A DNA stretch of 25,746 nucleotides from an uncultured Porphyromonadaceae bacterium (GCA_902491625.1 CABUIO010000029.1:1-25746), one strand, 5' to 3'; shown: positions 1 to 7,342, counted from the first letter of the stretch. Notes: a model not told the origin generated them from the letters alone. A program made the numbers and translations.

Positions 1-8
1 TATCCCTT

Positions 9-42
9 TGTTTCAGTCACATAGCCCGCTATGCTCCTTCAA
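9..42 (-). repeat. short hairpin repeat, copy 1
   Basis: Read on the minus strand, this stretch carries GAAGGAG followed by CATAG-CGGG-CTATG and then TGACTGA. The core (20-33) is a 5-bp stem with a CGGG loop. The same arrangement is seen near 24952-24980 on the plus strand with a stem TGTAG/CTACA. Two of the five stem pairs differ and both differ in a compensating way, so the stem is conserved rather than the letters. The function is unknown. Confidence 0.55.
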
Positions 43-116
43 CTCAGGAATAAATACGCTCCAAAATTCTCGACCCTGTCGTTAACAAGCATTATTAAAC
101 AACCTCTAAATTCAAT

Positions 117-584
117 ATGCTGATGTGCTGGTGCATAGGCAAAGCCGCGAGTCAGGTGAAGGAATTTTACATGTTGCCGGTGGGCGAGAAAATGATGCGC
201 TACGACTCAATAGCAGTCAATACCATCGTCGCCAACAGCGAAGGAGAGGTCAGTTCATGCGACATTCCTTTTTCCGACAGCCTTTCAAAATTCAATGCAG
301 ATTATCTGCGTTTGACACGACAAGTCGCTGAGACATGCGAGAATCACGACATCGCAGACAGCATGGTAATCGGAACTTCAGCGTTGGCAGGATATGATAT
401 TGACGGAGCTGTCGGGATGTATAGCGGCGTCTTCAACAATCCCTTTATGATCTGGGGAAGTTATCGTAAAAAATGGTTCAAGACATATTTGAGGGTATCG
501 TTCCAGTTCCACCACACTCAGATGGACGGTGCCCATGCCGCCCGTTTCCTCAATCTACTGCAACTAGAAATTGACGAATTGTAG
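117..584 (+). pseudogene. chloramphenicol acetyltransferase-like fragment (CatA family, N-terminus missing)
   Basis: The 155-residue reading frame resembles the C-terminal two thirds of CatA-type acetyltransferases, which move an acetyl group from acetyl-CoA to chloramphenicol. The catalytic signature is visible near the end as FHHTQMDGAHAARFLN, where the second His of HHxxxDG is the family's general base. An upstream FYMLPVGEKMMRYDSI segment fits the strand before the substrate pocket. Family members are about 210-220 residues, so roughly 60 N-terminal residues are absent. Stop codons lie in this frame at 51 and 96, and no other frame upstream restores the missing part. It is probably a decayed or rearranged remnant. 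A short divergent protein starting at 117 or 171 cannot be excluded. Many CatA-like proteins in Bacteroidales have no proven resistance role. Confidence 0.6.
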
Positions 585-624
585 ATTCTGAGGGAGACCT
601 AAAAAATAGGTTGTTTTAAAACCA

Positions 625-790
625 CCTATCTTTCAAACCATCGATAACCATCTTTTGCGAACCATTGGGAACCATTATTTTTTTCGAACAATGAAGAACT
701 ATGAGGAACAATGAAGAACCATTATTAACCATCTTTTGGGGAACAATGGGGAACAATCTATGGAGGAACAATTTTTGGGGAGAGGGTTGC
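625..790 (+). repeat. degenerate GAAC(A/C)AT repeat tract, copy 1
   Basis: This tract is made of roughly 10-11-base units such as GAACCATTGG, GAACAATGAA and GAACAATGGG, mixed with AACCATCTTTT. Positions 631-683 match 7029-7077 almost base for base, so this is a dispersed repeat rather than chance low complexity. It ends at the probable start of porQ and probably contains or replaces its leader. No clear TAnnTTTG promoter is seen within it. Confidence 0.6.
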
Positions 791-795
791 GTTAT

Positions 796-1917
796 ATGGG
801 TATGTTTGGATCTATAAGAGCTTGCATGGGACGTCGGGCTGCCTCGGCAGGACGTTGGCGCGGTGCGTCGGGACGTTGGTTCGGTGTGCTGCGGGCGGCG
901 GCTGTCGTCTGCTGTGCGGCGGTTCCGGCGTGGATGTGCGCTTCCGGCGACAGCTCGGCCGGTTCGTCGACGTCGGCGTATTCGTTTCTGGAGATTCCGA
1001 CGTCGGTGCAGGCTTTCAGTCTGGGCGGTGTGAATATCTCGACGATCGATACTGACGTGACGCTCGCAGACCAGAATCCGGCGCTTATCGGTCCGGAGAT
1101 CGGGATGCAGGCGGCGTTCAACTATATGCATTACATGGGGTCGGGCAATTTCGCCGGGCTGCGTTACGGCATGGCTCACGGAAGCCGTGCGGCGTGGGCA
1201 TGCGGTATACAGTATATGGATTACGGCGCATTTACGCGTGCGGACGAGTGGGGCGTGACTGACGGCACTTTTCATCCGAAGGACATAGAGCTCAGCGGCC
1301 TCTATTCGCACGATTTCAACGACAAGCTGCGTGGCGGCATCAACATCAAGATGATCGTGTCGAGCTACGAACATTACTCGGCGCTTGCCTTTGCGGCCGA
1401 CTTAGGTCTTAATTACTATGACGGCGACCATGACACGTCGCTTTCGCTGGTGCTGAAGAACATGGGCGGTCAGGTGAAGCGTTTCGACGAGGCTTACAAC
1501 CGGCTGCCGTTTGACATCCAGCTGGGATGGACGCAGGGCATAGGTTCGTCGGGGTTCGCTTTCTCGCTGACGGCGTGGCATCTGAACCGCTGGAAGCTGC
1601 CGTACTACACGCACGACGAGAACAGTGCCGAGCCGGACAAGCTGAAGGACAGTTTCGTGAGCAACCTGATGCGTCATCTCGTTTTCGGCCTGCAATACAA
1701 GCCATCGGACAAGTTCTATCTCGGCTTTGGCTACAACCACAAGATGCGCACTGACATGGCTACCTACAAGCGCAATTTCCTGTCGGGCTTCTCCGTGGGC
1801 GCCGGATTCAAGGTCAAATCCTGGGGCTTCGGCGTGGCGTATGCGATGCCACACAAGAGCGGCTCCGAAATCATGATAAACATTTCATCGGACATAGCGG
1901 AACTTCTCCGCAGATAA
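796..1917 (+). CDS. porQ: type IX secretion system outer membrane protein PorQ
   Basis: This is a predicted outer-membrane beta-barrel of the PorV/PorQ (FadL-like) family. PorQ with PorU, PorV and PorZ forms the attachment complex that processes and anchors type IX cargo on the cell surface. After a basic, Arg-rich leader and a hydrophobic segment, the mature part opens with SAYSFLEIPTSVQAFSLGG and then DVTLADQNPALIG, as in PorQ proteins. Alternating hydrophobic strands and Gly/aromatic turns follow to the end. The gene is three bases before cmk and ispH, the order known for porQ in Porphyromonas. The open frame extends back to 736, but that part lies in a repeat tract; 796 or 826 give more plausible signal peptides. 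Start certainty is low, identity is good. Confidence 0.82.
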   Translation: MGMFGSIRACMGRRAASAGRWRGASGRWFGVLRAAAVVCCAAVPAWMCASGDSSAGSSTSAYSFLEIPTSVQAFSLGGVNISTIDTDVTLADQNPALIGPEIGMQAAFNYMHYMGSGNFAGLRYGMAHGSRAAWACGIQYMDYGAFTRADEWGVTDGTFHPKDIELSGLYSHDFNDKLRGGINIKMIVSSYEHYSALAFAADLGLNYYDGDHDTSLSLVLKNMGGQVKRFDEAYNRLPFDIQLGWTQGIGSSGFAFSLTAWHLNRWKLPYYTHDENSAEPDKLKDSFVSNLMRHLVFGLQYKPSDKFYLGFGYNHKMRTDMATYKRNFLSGFSVGAGFKVKSWGFGVAYAMPHKSGSEIMINISSDIAELLRR

Positions 1918-1920
1918 ATT

Positions 1921-2616
1921 ATGGAAAAGATAGTGATAGCGATCGACGGCTATTCGTCGTGCGGCAAGAGCACGATGGCAAAGGCACTTGCCCGCCGTCT
2001 GGGATATATCTATGTCGACAGTGGCGCGATGTATCGCGCCGTGACTCTTTACGCCATGCGGCACGGCATGATCGACGCCGCCGGCAATGTCGACGCGGCG
2101 GCTCTTGTGGCCGCGCTGCCGGAGGTGAAACTCGAATTCCGCACTTCTCCGGAGTGGGAGAAGGCTCACATTTCCCTCAACGGCGAGGATGTCGAGGAGC
2201 CGATCCGCACCCTTGAGGTCAGCTCGCATGTCAGCCCTGTGGCCGCCATCGGAGCCTTGCGCGAGGATCTCGTGCGTCGCCAGAAGGAACTCGGCCGGGA
2301 AAAGGGAATCGTGATGGATGGCCGCGACATCGGCACAACCGTCTTCCCCGATGCCGAGATGAAGGTGTTCGTGGAGGCTTCTGCCGAGGTGAGGGCACGC
2401 CGCCGCTGGCTTGAGCTGAAGGAGAAGGGTCAGGAGGTGCCGTATGAAGATGTGTATGCCAATGTCGTTCAGCGTGACGAGATCGACATGAACCGCGAGG
2501 TGTCGCCTCTGCGCAAAGCCGACGATGCCGTCGTGCTCGACAACGGCACCCTCACGCGCGAAGAGCAGGAGGAGGAGCTGATGCGCATCTTCAACAGTAA
2601 AGCCGGAGCGCGATGA
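1921..2616 (+). CDS. cmk: cytidylate kinase
   Basis: Cytidylate kinase phosphorylates CMP and dCMP with ATP in the cytoplasm and salvages nucleotides from RNA and phospholipid turnover. The P-loop is GYSSCGKST (residues 10-18, Lys16). It is followed by the family's substrate-binding YVDSGAMYRAVTLYA. The central VMDGRDIGTTVFPDAEMKVF and the later R(R)RxxE region carry the nucleotide-binding Arg and Asp residues. The 231-residue length is normal for the long cmk form. It starts three bases after porQ stops and overlaps ispH by four bases (ATGA), so translation is probably coupled. Confidence 0.95.
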   Translation: MEKIVIAIDGYSSCGKSTMAKALARRLGYIYVDSGAMYRAVTLYAMRHGMIDAAGNVDAAALVAALPEVKLEFRTSPEWEKAHISLNGEDVEEPIRTLEVSSHVSPVAAIGALREDLVRRQKELGREKGIVMDGRDIGTTVFPDAEMKVFVEASAEVRARRRWLELKEKGQEVPYEDVYANVVQRDEIDMNREVSPLRKADDAVVLDNGTLTREEQEEELMRIFNSKAGAR

Positions 2617-3506
2617 AAGGCAACCGTCCCTTCATAGAGATAGATGCAGGCTCGGGATTCTGCAACGGAGTCGTCACGGCGATCCGCAAGGCTGAGGCCG
2701 AGCTTGACGTGAGCGGCAAGCTCTACTGTCTCGGCGACATCGTCCACAACTCTTCGGAAGTGGAGCGTCTGGGCAACCGTGGCCTCGTGACCATCAACCA
2801 CGACGATATGGAGCGCCTTCACGGCGTGAAGGTGCTTCTCCGTGCCCACGGCGAGCCGCCGTCCACCTACGCTCTTGCCGAGCGCAACAATATAGAGGTC
2901 ATCGACGCCACGTGTCCGGTGGTGCTGATGCTCCAGCGGCGCATCAAGTCGGCCTACGACGGGATCAAGCGCGAGGGGAGCAGCACCCAGATCGTCATCT
3001 ACGGCAAGAACGGACACGCCGAGGTCAACGGCCTCGTCGCGCAGACCAACGGCGAGGCTGTCGTTGTGCAGAGCGTGGCTGATCTTGAGAAGGTCGACCT
3101 GAGCCGCGACATCCTTCTTTACTCCCAGACCACGAAGCCGCTGGGCGGATTCGGCGAGATCATCGAGGAGATAAAGCGGAGGAAGAAGGCCGGATCGTTC
3201 CGCTATTTCGACACTATCTGCCGTCAGGTGGCCAACCGTATGCCCAAGATCCGCCAGTTTGCCGAAAACCATGAGGTCGTGATCTTTGTGTGTGGTCGCA
3301 AGAGCAGCAACGGCCGTGCCCTATACGAGGAATGCCGCAGCGTCAACGACCGCAGCTACCTTGTGGAGAAAGCATCCGACATCGATCCCGAATGGATCTG
3401 CGACGCCGCCACGATAGGTGTCTGCGGCGCCACCAGCACTCCGGCGTGGCTGATGCAGGATGTGAAGAAACATCTGGAGGAGATAGCCGACCAAATGTAT
3501 AAATGA
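2613..3506 (+). CDS. ispH: 4-hydroxy-3-methylbut-2-enyl diphosphate reductase
   Basis: IspH is the last enzyme of the methylerythritol phosphate route. It reduces HMBPP to isopentenyl and dimethylallyl diphosphate using a [4Fe-4S] cluster. The three cluster cysteines are visible: GFCNGV (Cys17), DATCPVV (Cys101) and DTICRQVANR (Cys203). Substrate-binding His45 (DIVHN), His79 (RAHGEPP), His135 and the catalytic-type Glu137 (NGHAEVNG) are all present, as are SQTTKP and SSNGRAL. At 297 residues it is full length. It sits between cmk and tadA. The isoprenoids made here also feed the side chain attached by MenA two genes downstream. Confidence 0.95.
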   Translation: MKGNRPFIEIDAGSGFCNGVVTAIRKAEAELDVSGKLYCLGDIVHNSSEVERLGNRGLVTINHDDMERLHGVKVLLRAHGEPPSTYALAERNNIEVIDATCPVVLMLQRRIKSAYDGIKREGSSTQIVIYGKNGHAEVNGLVAQTNGEAVVVQSVADLEKVDLSRDILLYSQTTKPLGGFGEIIEEIKRRKKAGSFRYFDTICRQVANRMPKIRQFAENHEVVIFVCGRKSSNGRALYEECRSVNDRSYLVEKASDIDPEWICDAATIGVCGATSTPAWLMQDVKKHLEEIADQMYK

Positions 3507-3513
3507 TCCCGCG

Positions 3514-3969
3514 ATGCTACAGATGACTGATCCCGACAGCCGGTTCATGGCGATAGCCCTCGATGAGGCGCATATGGCTTTCGAGGAGGGGGAGGTGCCG
3601 GTAGGCGCCGTCGTCGCTGCCGGAAACCGACTGCTGGCACGCGCACATAACCAGACGCAGCGTCTCAACGACGTGACAGCTCATGCCGAGATGCTCGCCA
3701 TTACCGCCGCTGCCGAGGCTTTGAGCGGGAAATACCTGAATGACTGCACATTGTATGTGACACTCGAACCCTGCATCATGTGTGCCGGAGCCATCGGCTG
3801 GTCGCAGCTCGGGCGCCTTGTCTACGGCGCATCGGACGACAAACGCGGCTACCGTCTGTATCAGGGAGAGCGCTCGCCGCTGCATCCCCGTACCGAGGTC
3901 GTGGAGGGTCTGATGGCCGACGACGCCGCACAGATCATGCGCGATTTCTTCGCCATGCGCAGGAAATAA
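3514..3969 (+). CDS. tadA: tRNA-specific adenosine deaminase (A34 to inosine)
   Basis: TadA deaminates adenosine 34 of the tRNA-Arg anticodon to inosine, allowing wobble reading of CGN codons. The zinc deaminase motifs are clear: HAEM (His57, catalytic Glu59) and EPCIMCAGA (Cys87, Cys90). The tRNA-binding YLNDCTLYVTLEPC and the GASDDKRGY loop are as expected for the bacterial enzyme. The length of 151 residues is normal. A second in-frame ATG at 3523 (MTDPDSRF) is an equally good start. It begins seven bases after ispH. Confidence 0.93.
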   Translation: MLQMTDPDSRFMAIALDEAHMAFEEGEVPVGAVVAAGNRLLARAHNQTQRLNDVTAHAEMLAITAAAEALSGKYLNDCTLYVTLEPCIMCAGAIGWSQLGRLVYGASDDKRGYRLYQGERSPLHPRTEVVEGLMADDAAQIMRDFFAMRRK

Positions 3970-3982
3970 AATAAAGAAGAAA

Positions 3983-4861
3983 ATGACACCATGGATTGAA
4001 GCCATGCGCCTCCGCACGCTGCCTGCCGGCGTTGCCGGCGTGATAATGGGATGGGGGTGTGCCGCCGCGACCGGAACCTTCCGGTGGTGGCCTGCGACAG
4101 CGTGTATGCTTATCGCCGTGCTGGCGCAGATCGCCTCCAATTTCGGCAATGAATACTTCGACTTCCGCAACGGACTCGACAAGAAAGGACGCGAGGGATT
4201 CCGCCGCGGCGTCACGGAGGGGGACATCACACCGCACGCCATGCTTGCCGCCACGATAGCGACCCTTGTGGCCGCATGCGGCGTCGGTCTTGCCATGATG
4301 TTCACACTGCAATGCTATTGGCTGCTGATCCCCGGCATCGCCATAGCCGTCTTCGCTATCGCATACAGCGCGGGGCCTTTCCCGCTCTCGCATCACGGAC
4401 TTGGCGACATCGCCGTCGTCATCTTCTTCGGACTTGTCCCGGTGACGCTGACATGCTTCGTTACCTCGGGCACGGTCGGGGATCCGTGGGTGACGTGGGG
4501 ATGTGCCGCGGCAGTGGGACTGTTAGCCTCCAATGTCCTTGTGGTCAACAACTACCGCGACATGGACGACGACCGCAGTGTGGGGAAACACACTACGGTC
4601 GTGATCTTAGGGCGCAAGGCTATGTCGGGCGTTTACCTGATGAGCGGCTTCGTCGCCATGGCGCTGACATGGAAAGTCTGGGCCGAGGGTTTGCGGAGCG
4701 GCGCGTGGGCGATTCCGCTGCTGTATCTGTGCATCCACGTGGCGCTGTGGCGCACGCTGCGGCGCAGGACAGGCGCGGCGCTCAATCCGCTGTTGGGCAT
4801 GACGGCCTGCAATCTGCTGCTCTTTTCAGTGCTTACGGCTATGTTTCTCAGCCTTTCCTGA
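3983..4861 (+). CDS. menA: 1,4-dihydroxy-2-naphthoate polyprenyltransferase
   Basis: MenA is an integral membrane prenyltransferase (UbiA superfamily) that attaches the polyprenyl chain to DHNA during menaquinone synthesis. The two Asp-rich, magnesium-binding regions are visible: NFGNEYFDFRNGLD near residues 53-66, and NNYRDMDDDRSVGKHT around 190. About eight or nine hydrophobic segments span the protein. The GREGFRRGVTEGDI loop after the first motif is typical of MenA. It is the last gene of the porQ-menA run, 13 bases after tadA. It ends six bases before the end of the convergent Cys-rich gene, with no room for a long terminator. Confidence 0.93.
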   Translation: MTPWIEAMRLRTLPAGVAGVIMGWGCAAATGTFRWWPATACMLIAVLAQIASNFGNEYFDFRNGLDKKGREGFRRGVTEGDITPHAMLAATIATLVAACGVGLAMMFTLQCYWLLIPGIAIAVFAIAYSAGPFPLSHHGLGDIAVVIFFGLVPVTLTCFVTSGTVGDPWVTWGCAAAVGLLASNVLVVNNYRDMDDDRSVGKHTTVVILGRKAMSGVYLMSGFVAMALTWKVWAEGLRSGAWAIPLLYLCIHVALWRTLRRRTGAALNPLLGMTACNLLLFSVLTAMFLSLS

Positions 4862-4867
4862 TATTTC

Positions 4868-5503
4868 TCAGCCTTTCTTAGCCTGTTTCTTGCAGACTTT
4901 CTGACCTTTCTTCACATTCTTCATGTTCTTGAGCCCCTTGCAGTTGCTGCAGTTATTGCAGGACGTGCAGGCGGTGCAGTTGCTGCAATTCTGACAGTCG
5001 GCACAGGTGGTGCAGTTACGGCAGTCGGAGCATGAGATACATTTATGGCAGTTGGAACAGCTTTTGCAGTCGGAACATGAACTGCAGTTGTTGCAATTCG
5101 TACTGCTCGCGCAGTTGTCGCAGTTCTTGCTGTCTATGCAGTCGATGCAGGCTTTGGAGTTGTTGCATCCGACACACGAGTTGCATAGAGCGCAGTTGTT
5201 GCAGTTCCTGTCGTCAGCGCATTTTGTCGAATTCATGCAGCTGACGCACGACTGGCAGTTGGCGCAATTATTGCAGTTTTTGCAGTCGGCGCAGTTGCTG
5301 CAGTTGTTACAGTTTGTGCAGCCGACGCAGTTTGTGCAGTTCTTGCAACCTTTGCAGTCGATGCAGTTGATGTTGCCGTTCTCGTCGGCAACGGCGTTGG
5401 TCTGCTGCGCTTTTGCGGTTTTGGCGGAAGCTGCGGTGTCAGGCACTGCTGCGGGAGAGAGCGTGAGGGCGAAGATGCCGAGGGTGAGGATGATTCTTTT
5501 CAT
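4868..5503 (-). CDS. secreted Cys-triplet repeat protein (unknown function)
   Basis: The 211-residue protein starts with a signal peptide (about residues 1-27, MKRIILTLGIFALTLSPAAV then an Ala-rich cleavage region). From residue 45 to 188 it is built of 48 three-residue steps with no phase break. The third position is Cys in 43 steps; the exceptions are residues 92, 98, 116, 125 and 134 (Ser or Asp). Asn or Ser often precedes the Cys. A Lys-rich tail of 23 residues with one more Cys ends the protein. With 44 cysteines it could be a metal-binding or disulfide-laddered solenoid outside the cytoplasm. I cannot name a family, and function is not shown. A TATCTTTG promoter element lies at 5526-5533. 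It is convergent with menA and has a normal ATG start. Confidence 0.8.
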   Translation of the reverse strand: MKRIILTLGIFALTLSPAAVPDTAASAKTAKAQQTNAVADENGNINCIDCKGCKNCTNCVGCTNCNNCSNCADCKNCNNCANCQSCVSCMNSTKCADDRNCNNCALCNSCVGCNNSKACIDCIDSKNCDNCASSTNCNNCSSCSDCKSCSNCHKCISCSDCRNCTTCADCQNCSNCTACTSCNNCSNCKGLKNMKNVKKGQKVCKKQAKKG

Positions 5504-5525
5504 AGCGGTAAAGTTTTTAATGTTG

Positions 5526-5550
5526 CAAAGATATAAAATTATTTGAAACT
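5526..5550 (-). promoter_or_regulatory. Bacteroidetes-type promoter of the Cys-triplet gene
   Basis: Minus-strand TATCTTTG (5533-5526) matches the TAnnTTTG -7 box of Bacteroidetes. It lies about 23 bases before the start codon. The -33 box is weak (TTTC near 5547). Confidence 0.6.
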
Positions 5551-5570
5551 TGAAACCGTGGTATAGAAAA

Positions 5571-5678
5571 CGTCGCGGAGCGATGCGTGGGTGGTGGTGT
5601 CTTTACCGCACGACGTCGCTCCGCGACTCATTCCAAGAGGATATTTGCTTCCACGGCCTGAAGGCCGCGGTTGGCAAT
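5571..5678 (+). repeat. dispersed hairpin element, copy A
   Basis: The element begins with GTCGCGGAGCGA (5572-5583), whose exact reverse complement TCGCTCCGCGAC lies at 5616-5627. It then runs through a CCACGGCCTGAAGGCCGCGG palindrome to GGTTGGCAAT. A second copy of the whole arrangement lies in opposite orientation at 19482-19590. No reading frame is shared with a known protein. It looks like a REP-type intergenic element. Confidence 0.75.
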
Positions 5679-5680
5679 AC

Positions 5681-5862
5681 GGCCGGACTTTCAGCCCGGC
5701 GATTGTTTGCTCAAGATGGCCGGACTTTCAGCCCGGCGATTGTTTGCTCAAGATGGCCGGACTTTCAGCCCGGCGATTGTTTGCTCAAGATGGCCGGACT
5801 TTCAGCCCGGCGATTGTTTGCTCAAGATGGCCGGATTTTCAGCCCGGCGATTGTTGTTGTCA
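5681..5862 (+). repeat. 37-bp tandem repeat, about five copies
   Basis: Units begin at 5681, 5718, 5755, 5792 and 5829, each starting GGCCGGACTTTCAGCCCGGC and followed by GATTGTTTGCTCAAGAT. The first four are identical; the fifth has one change in the palindrome and a different tail. Each unit contains GCCGG and CCGGC arms and could form a small hairpin. The array runs up to the stop codon of the lipoprotein gene on the other strand. The period is not a multiple of three, so it is not coding. Confidence 0.9.
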
Positions 5863-6396
5863 GCCGGGGATGGTGCCGGTGGAGAGATTGTAGGTTCCTG
5901 CGAAGTCGTAGCTCTTGGTGAGCTTCATCATGCCCGAGGTGTTGCTCGGACGCGAAAGCTCGATCGGCATGCCGTAGGCCTGGGGATTGTCCTTAAGGTC
6001 ATCGAGCATGGCATTGTTGTCGCTGAAATTATTCTTAAGCGCGGTTATTTCCTGTGAGGAATAACCCAGGGTGGTAAGTGAATTGATGTCGTAGCGGAGC
6101 TGGAGGATCTCGTTCTTTACGTTCCATGTGCCGCGCACGCTGTAGGAAGTCGTCTTCGACAGAGTCTTTCTGACGATCTCGACAGAGAAATTAGAGGATG
6201 TGAAATAGAACTTAACGTCGCGGGAGATGGTGAGATTGCCATCTTCATCTTTCTGGGAGTCGTGCAGTTCCCAAAATCCGGGAAGGTTCTCGGTGATGCG
6301 TTTGTCGGCGGAGTGGTCGCTCTCCTCGTTGCATGAGGGGAGAAAAGTCAGTGCCACGAAAGCGAATAGAAATGAAAATAAAAGCGATTTTTTCAT
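5860..6396 (-). CDS. small lipoprotein of unknown function
   Basis: The 178-residue protein has a hydrophobic leader MKKSLLFSFLFAFVALTF and a lipobox LPSC with Cys22 as the predicted lipidated residue. The Ser/Glu/Asp-rich NEESDHSADK after the Cys is the usual surface-export type linker in Bacteroidetes lipoproteins. The rest (FWELHDSQKDEDGN, SVRGTWNVKNEILQLRYD) resembles the small beta-rich lipocalin-like lipoproteins common in this group, but I do not recognise a specific family. It lies downstream of rplS on the same strand behind a strong hairpin (6417-6465). Its stop codon touches the 37-bp tandem array. Confidence 0.75.
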   Translation of the reverse strand: MKKSLLFSFLFAFVALTFLPSCNEESDHSADKRITENLPGFWELHDSQKDEDGNLTISRDVKFYFTSSNFSVEIVRKTLSKTTSYSVRGTWNVKNEILQLRYDINSLTTLGYSSQEITALKNNFSDNNAMLDDLKDNPQAYGMPIELSRPSNTSGMMKLTKSYDFAGTYNLSTGTIPG

Positions 6397-6416
6397 AATC
6401 TAAGTTATTAAAATGT

Positions 6417-6465
6417 GAAGCACCTCCGGCGTCGGCTTCGAGGAGCCTGCGGTCCGGAGGTGCTT
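6417..6465 (-). terminator. hairpin after rplS, probable terminator
   Basis: Arms AAGCACCTCCGG and CCGGAGGTGCTT (12 bp, perfect) enclose a loop of about 24 bases that can form a smaller inner stem. It lies 30 bases after the rplS stop codon and 20 bases before the lipoprotein start. There is only a short T-rich stretch (CACATTTTAATAAC) after it, so it may be a leaky terminator or a 5' leader structure of the lipoprotein gene. Confidence 0.6.
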
Positions 6466-6494
6466 GTGTAGGATAAAACGGGAAAACCGGACGC

Positions 6495-6857
6495 TTAGGC
6501 TTCGGTCTTCTTGACGTGGCGCTCCTTGATACGAGCCTTCTTACCTGTGAGGTTGCGCAGGTAGTAAAGTTTGGCGCGACGCACTTTACCGTATTTGTTT
6601 ACAGTGATGGAGTCGATGAACGGAGACTCAAGAGGGAAGATACGCTCGACACCGATGCCGTCGGAGATCTTGCGCACTGTGAAACGCTTCTTGTCGCCCT
6701 CGCCGTTGATGCGGATTACAACGCCGCGATACTGCTGGATACGCTCCTTGTTACCCTCTTTGATACGGTAGCTTACCGTGATTGTGTCGCCGGGGTTGAA
6801 TGCAGGATGCTCTTTGTGGGTGGCAAAGGCCTGCTCGGCTACTTGCATTAAGTCCAT
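6495..6857 (-). CDS. rplS: 50S ribosomal protein L19
   Basis: L19 lies at the interface of the 30S and 50S subunits. The family pattern is plain: FNPGDTITVSYRIKEGNKERIQQYRGVVIR, then FTVRKISDGIGVERIFPLESPFID, and the basic tail with LYYLRNLTGKKARIKE. The frame is open to 6965, but the promoter -7 box (6943-6950) lies inside that extension, so the extension is not translated. The ATG at 6857 gives MDLMQVAEQAFATHKEHPAFNPGD and a normal 120-residue protein. The gene is monocistronic or leads into the lipoprotein gene. Confidence 0.95.
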   Translation of the reverse strand: MDLMQVAEQAFATHKEHPAFNPGDTITVSYRIKEGNKERIQQYRGVVIRINGEGDKKRFTVRKISDGIGVERIFPLESPFIDSITVNKYGKVRRAKLYYLRNLTGKKARIKERHVKKTEA

Positions 6858-6942
6858 TGCTTTGGTAATGTTTAGATTGGTTGTTTTAAATCGGCAACAT
6901 AGCAAGCACCTGTGTCTTGCCAGCGATTGCGTAATTCGGCGG

Positions 6943-6974
6943 CAAAGATAGCGAAAAAATCGCAACCGCGCAAA
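6943..6974 (-). promoter_or_regulatory. rplS promoter
   Basis: Minus-strand TATCTTTG (6950-6943) is preceded 20 bases upstream by TTTG (6974-6971), a good match to the Bacteroidetes -7 and -33 boxes. Predicted leader length is about 80 bases. Confidence 0.75.
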
Positions 6975-7003
6975 TTATTTTTGAAACGCCGGTAATTTCG
7001 AAC

Positions 7004-7110
7004 AAGGGGAACAATGACGAACAATCTTTTTCAAACCATCGATAACCATCTTTTCAAACCATTGGGAACCATTTTTTGTGAACAATTAAGAACAATGAGG
7101 AACAATTTAT
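7004..7110 (+). repeat. degenerate GAAC(A/C)AT repeat tract, copy 2
   Basis: Units GAACAAGGGGAACAATGACG and AACCATCGATAACCATCTTT mirror the tract upstream of porQ. The segment 7029-7077 aligns with 631-683 with few changes. An inverted partial copy (GTTCCCCATGGTTCAAAAAA) lies at 7543-7582. Confidence 0.7.
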
Positions 7111-7267
7111 ATACTGCGTCGTCGCGGCGGGAAACCGCAATGACGATTGCTTTGTCGATGTCTGCACATCTTCACTATGCTCGCTTCTGCCAAAGCTTCA
7201 CATGGCGTTAATCATAATATCGCGTCTGCCGACGCTCCGATGCTACATCCGCCTTTCCGCGTCGTGG

Positions 7268-7327
7268 CGTTGTCGTGTCGGGCGTGTGTGGTTGGCGCGG
7301 TGAAGCAACCCGCAAGGGGTTGTGGAT
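7268..7327 (-). repeat. CACAACCCCTTGCGG module, copy 1
   Basis: On the minus strand this reads CCACAACCCCTTGCGG, then TTGCTTCACCGCGCCAACC. The plus strand at 18961-19003 has the same order with a few substitutions. It is a dispersed non-coding module shared by the two gene-poor spacers. Confidence 0.65.
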
Positions 7328-7342
7328 CTAGAGGGATCCTTT

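Noticed and set aside
80..90. CTTGTTAACGA shared with 25654-25664
   Set aside because: An 11-base match between two sites in a 25-kb window is expected by chance, and the surrounding sequence and order do not agree.
5681..5862. Possible CRISPR array
   Set aside because: The 37-bp units abut directly with no unique spacers, and no cas gene is present.
5550..6057. Overlapping open frames across the tandem array, all plus strand
   Set aside because: They arise because the repeat contains no stop in some frames; the peptides are simply the repeat read in three phases, and the period is not a multiple of three.
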